From assembly GCA_963697705.1 (NCBI GenBank), contig CAVOPA010000017.1, positions 682,001 to 746,000 of the forward strand: a DNA stretch of 64,000 bases, in the 5' to 3' direction. Below the pieces are notes generated by a model. It worked only from the letters and a program-made list of their open reading frames with translations, was not told the DNA's origin and did no database searches. The translations under genes and the position numbers were made by a program. Positions 62,839 to 64,000 of this stretch are shown one piece after another. Position 1 is the first letter of the stretch. Every line of letters starts with the position of its first letter. Origin of the DNA: CAVUCH01 sp963697705 (GTDB lineage: Bacteria > Acidobacteriota > Vicinamibacteria > Vicinamibacterales > JAENWD01).

Positions 62839-64000
62839 CTATCCCGTGCGCAGGGCGCGTACCGGATCGACTCGCGCGGCGCGCAGGGCGGGTCGGAGGG
62901 TCGCTACGAGCGCGATGGTAATCATGACGAGCGCGGCGGCCGCGAACACCCACGGGTCGGTCGCGCTGATCCCCGTGAGCAGGCTCTGTAGAAATCGCGT
63001 CAGCGCCACCGCACCTGCCGTTCCGGCCGCGATGCCCGTGAAGACCAGCAGCATCCCTTCGCGCAGGAAGAGTCCCATTACTGCCTGCTCGCTTGCACCA
63101 AGAGCCATCCGCACCCCGATCTCGCGCGTCTGCTGACCGACGAGGTGCGACAGCACGCCGTACAATCCGACCGCCGCGAGCAGCAGCGCCAACGACGCAA
63201 GGCCTCCCAGCAAAACCGTGTTGAACCGCTGTGGGCCGAGCGATCGGGTCACGATGTCTTCCATGGTGCGCGCGTCGCTTACCGGCTGCTCCGGGTCGAC
63301 GGACCAGATCGCCTGCTGCACGGAGGCGAGCAGCGCCGCCGTGCCGCCGTCCGCTCGCACCACCAGGCTGGCCGGCAGCAGGCGCACGCACAGGGCTGTC
63401 AACGCATCGTTCTGCTGTGCCGCAGGCACGTAGAGGATTGGCGGCGCTTCCTTGCCGAGCCCCTCCTCGCGCACGTCGGCAACGACGCCCACTATTTCGC
63501 GTGGGAACGCATCGGCGAGTTCCGGCACGTACGGCCGTCCGACCGTGATGCGCTGTCCGATCGCGCGCGCTCCCGGCCAGTAGCGGCGGGCGGCCGTTTC
63601 GTTGACGAGCGCCACCGGAACGGCGTCACGCCGGTCCCGCGCGTCGAAGCGGCGGCCCTGGCGCAGCGGGATCCGCAGTGCCTCGAAATACGACGGCCCG
63701 ACCGATCGGTATTGCGCGTTCCCGACGCCGCGCTCGGTCCCCGCACCGTACTGTCCCTCGATAGTGAAAGGGAGTTCCGGCCCGAGCTCCAGGGGCAGCG
63801 AGAGGGCAAACGCGGCGGACCGCACGGCGGGCAGAGCTCCGATGCGCTGCTCAACGGCCTCACCGAACCGCGCGAAGACATCGCCGCGCCCATATCGCGC
63901 CTCGGGCAGCGAGAGCTTCACCGTGAGCACGTTCTCGACACCGAAACCAGGGTCTGTGTGCCGCAACCCGGCGAGGCTCTTCACGAGCAGGGCGGCGGCA
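62839..64000 (-). CDS. ADOP/MacB-type ABC transporter permease, 5' end cut by window edge
   Basis: The frame is open to the right edge, so only the C-terminal about 387 residues are present. It has the second periplasmic MacB-like core (FGVENVLTVKLSLPEARYGR; FRARQ-like QGRRFDARDR; REIVGVVADVREEGLGKEAP) and the FtsX domain with three C-terminal helices (LGGLASLALLLAAVGLYGVL, SHLVGQQTREIGVRMALGAS, VFAAAALVMITIALVATLRP) and the terminal PALRAARVDPVRALRTG. This is the ADOP group abundant in Acidobacteriota. The ATPase partner is not in view. Confidence 0.88.
   Translation of the reverse strand, partial: AAALLVKSLAGLRHTDPGFGVENVLTVKLSLPEARYGRGDVFARFGEAVEQRIGALPAVRSAAFALSLPLELGPELPFTIEGQYGAGTERGVGNAQYRSVGPSYFEALRIPLRQGRRFDARDRRDAVPVALVNETAARRYWPGARAIGQRITVGRPYVPELADAFPREIVGVVADVREEGLGKEAPPILYVPAAQQNDALTALCVRLLPASLVVRADGGTAALLASVQQAIWSVDPEQPVSDARTMEDIVTRSLGPQRFNTVLLGGLASLALLLAAVGLYGVLSHLVGQQTREIGVRMALGASEQAVMGLFLREGMLLVFTGIAAGTAGAVALTRFLQSLLTGISATDPWVFAAAALVMITIALVATLRPALRAARVDPVRALRTG

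Overview
The window is a high-GC chromosomal segment, and its gene content points to an Acidobacteriota-like organism, most likely near the Vicinamibacteria. The clues are an ADOP/MacB-type permease at the right edge, an ECF sigma factor coupled to a serine/threonine kinase, a second kinase with TPRs, a TldD carrying a Tat signal, and a TreY. This taxonomic placement is inference from gene families. There is no rRNA, tRNA, CRISPR array, phage or transposase. Many genes begin with GTG or TTG, and five adjacent gene pairs overlap through a GTGA stop/start.

Layout. 0-4.1 kb (minus): TldE/TldD pair, a Tat-exported intradiol dioxygenase and a YpdA-like flavoprotein. 4.3-11.1 kb: two divergent ATP/ADP-translocase-like (NTT) transporters with HEAT repeats, one also with two cyclic-nucleotide-binding domains. 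11-25.6 kb: DUF72 protein, FtsH, Ser/Thr kinase with TPR, metallophosphoesterase, GT39-type transferase, a membrane protein, M1 peptidase, and an ECF sigma/membrane kinase operon. 25.7-44.5 kb: a DapB-like dehydrogenase, TreY, a kinase-fold-like lipoprotein with a DUF4956 membrane protein, YajQ, a response regulator, an L,D-transpeptidase plus M23 peptidase, a lipid kinase, a TudS-like/DUF1722 protein, an Nei-type glycosylase, Lhr helicase, a small hypothetical protein and a GT4 transferase. 44.8-57.6 kb: a respiratory complex I cluster nuoABC-gmhA-nuoDEF-HJKLMN that lacks nuoG and nuoI. 57.6-61.3 kb: an accessory block (GNAT, SDR, GNAT, DinB) bracketed by oppositely oriented copies of one palindromic repeat and holding an attC-like site. 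61.4-64 kb: a putative Na+/H+ antiporter and the truncated ADOP permease.

Two window-wide patterns stand out. First, five genes carry single-base frameshifts (near 6.75, 15.08, 17.9, 57.51 and 61.1 kb) that separate otherwise well-conserved halves; long-read or metagenome assembly error is the simplest explanation. Second, six intergenic gaps contain heptad repeats of the form CYYYAGC, usually as two inverted arms. Three of them lie inside the nuo cluster, one exactly where nuoG would be expected.

The most interesting biology is the divergent NTT-HEAT(-cNMP) transporter pair, the kinase-like lipoprotein with DUF4956, the incomplete complex I cluster with its inverted heptad arrays, and the repeat-bracketed accessory block with a solitary attC-like element.
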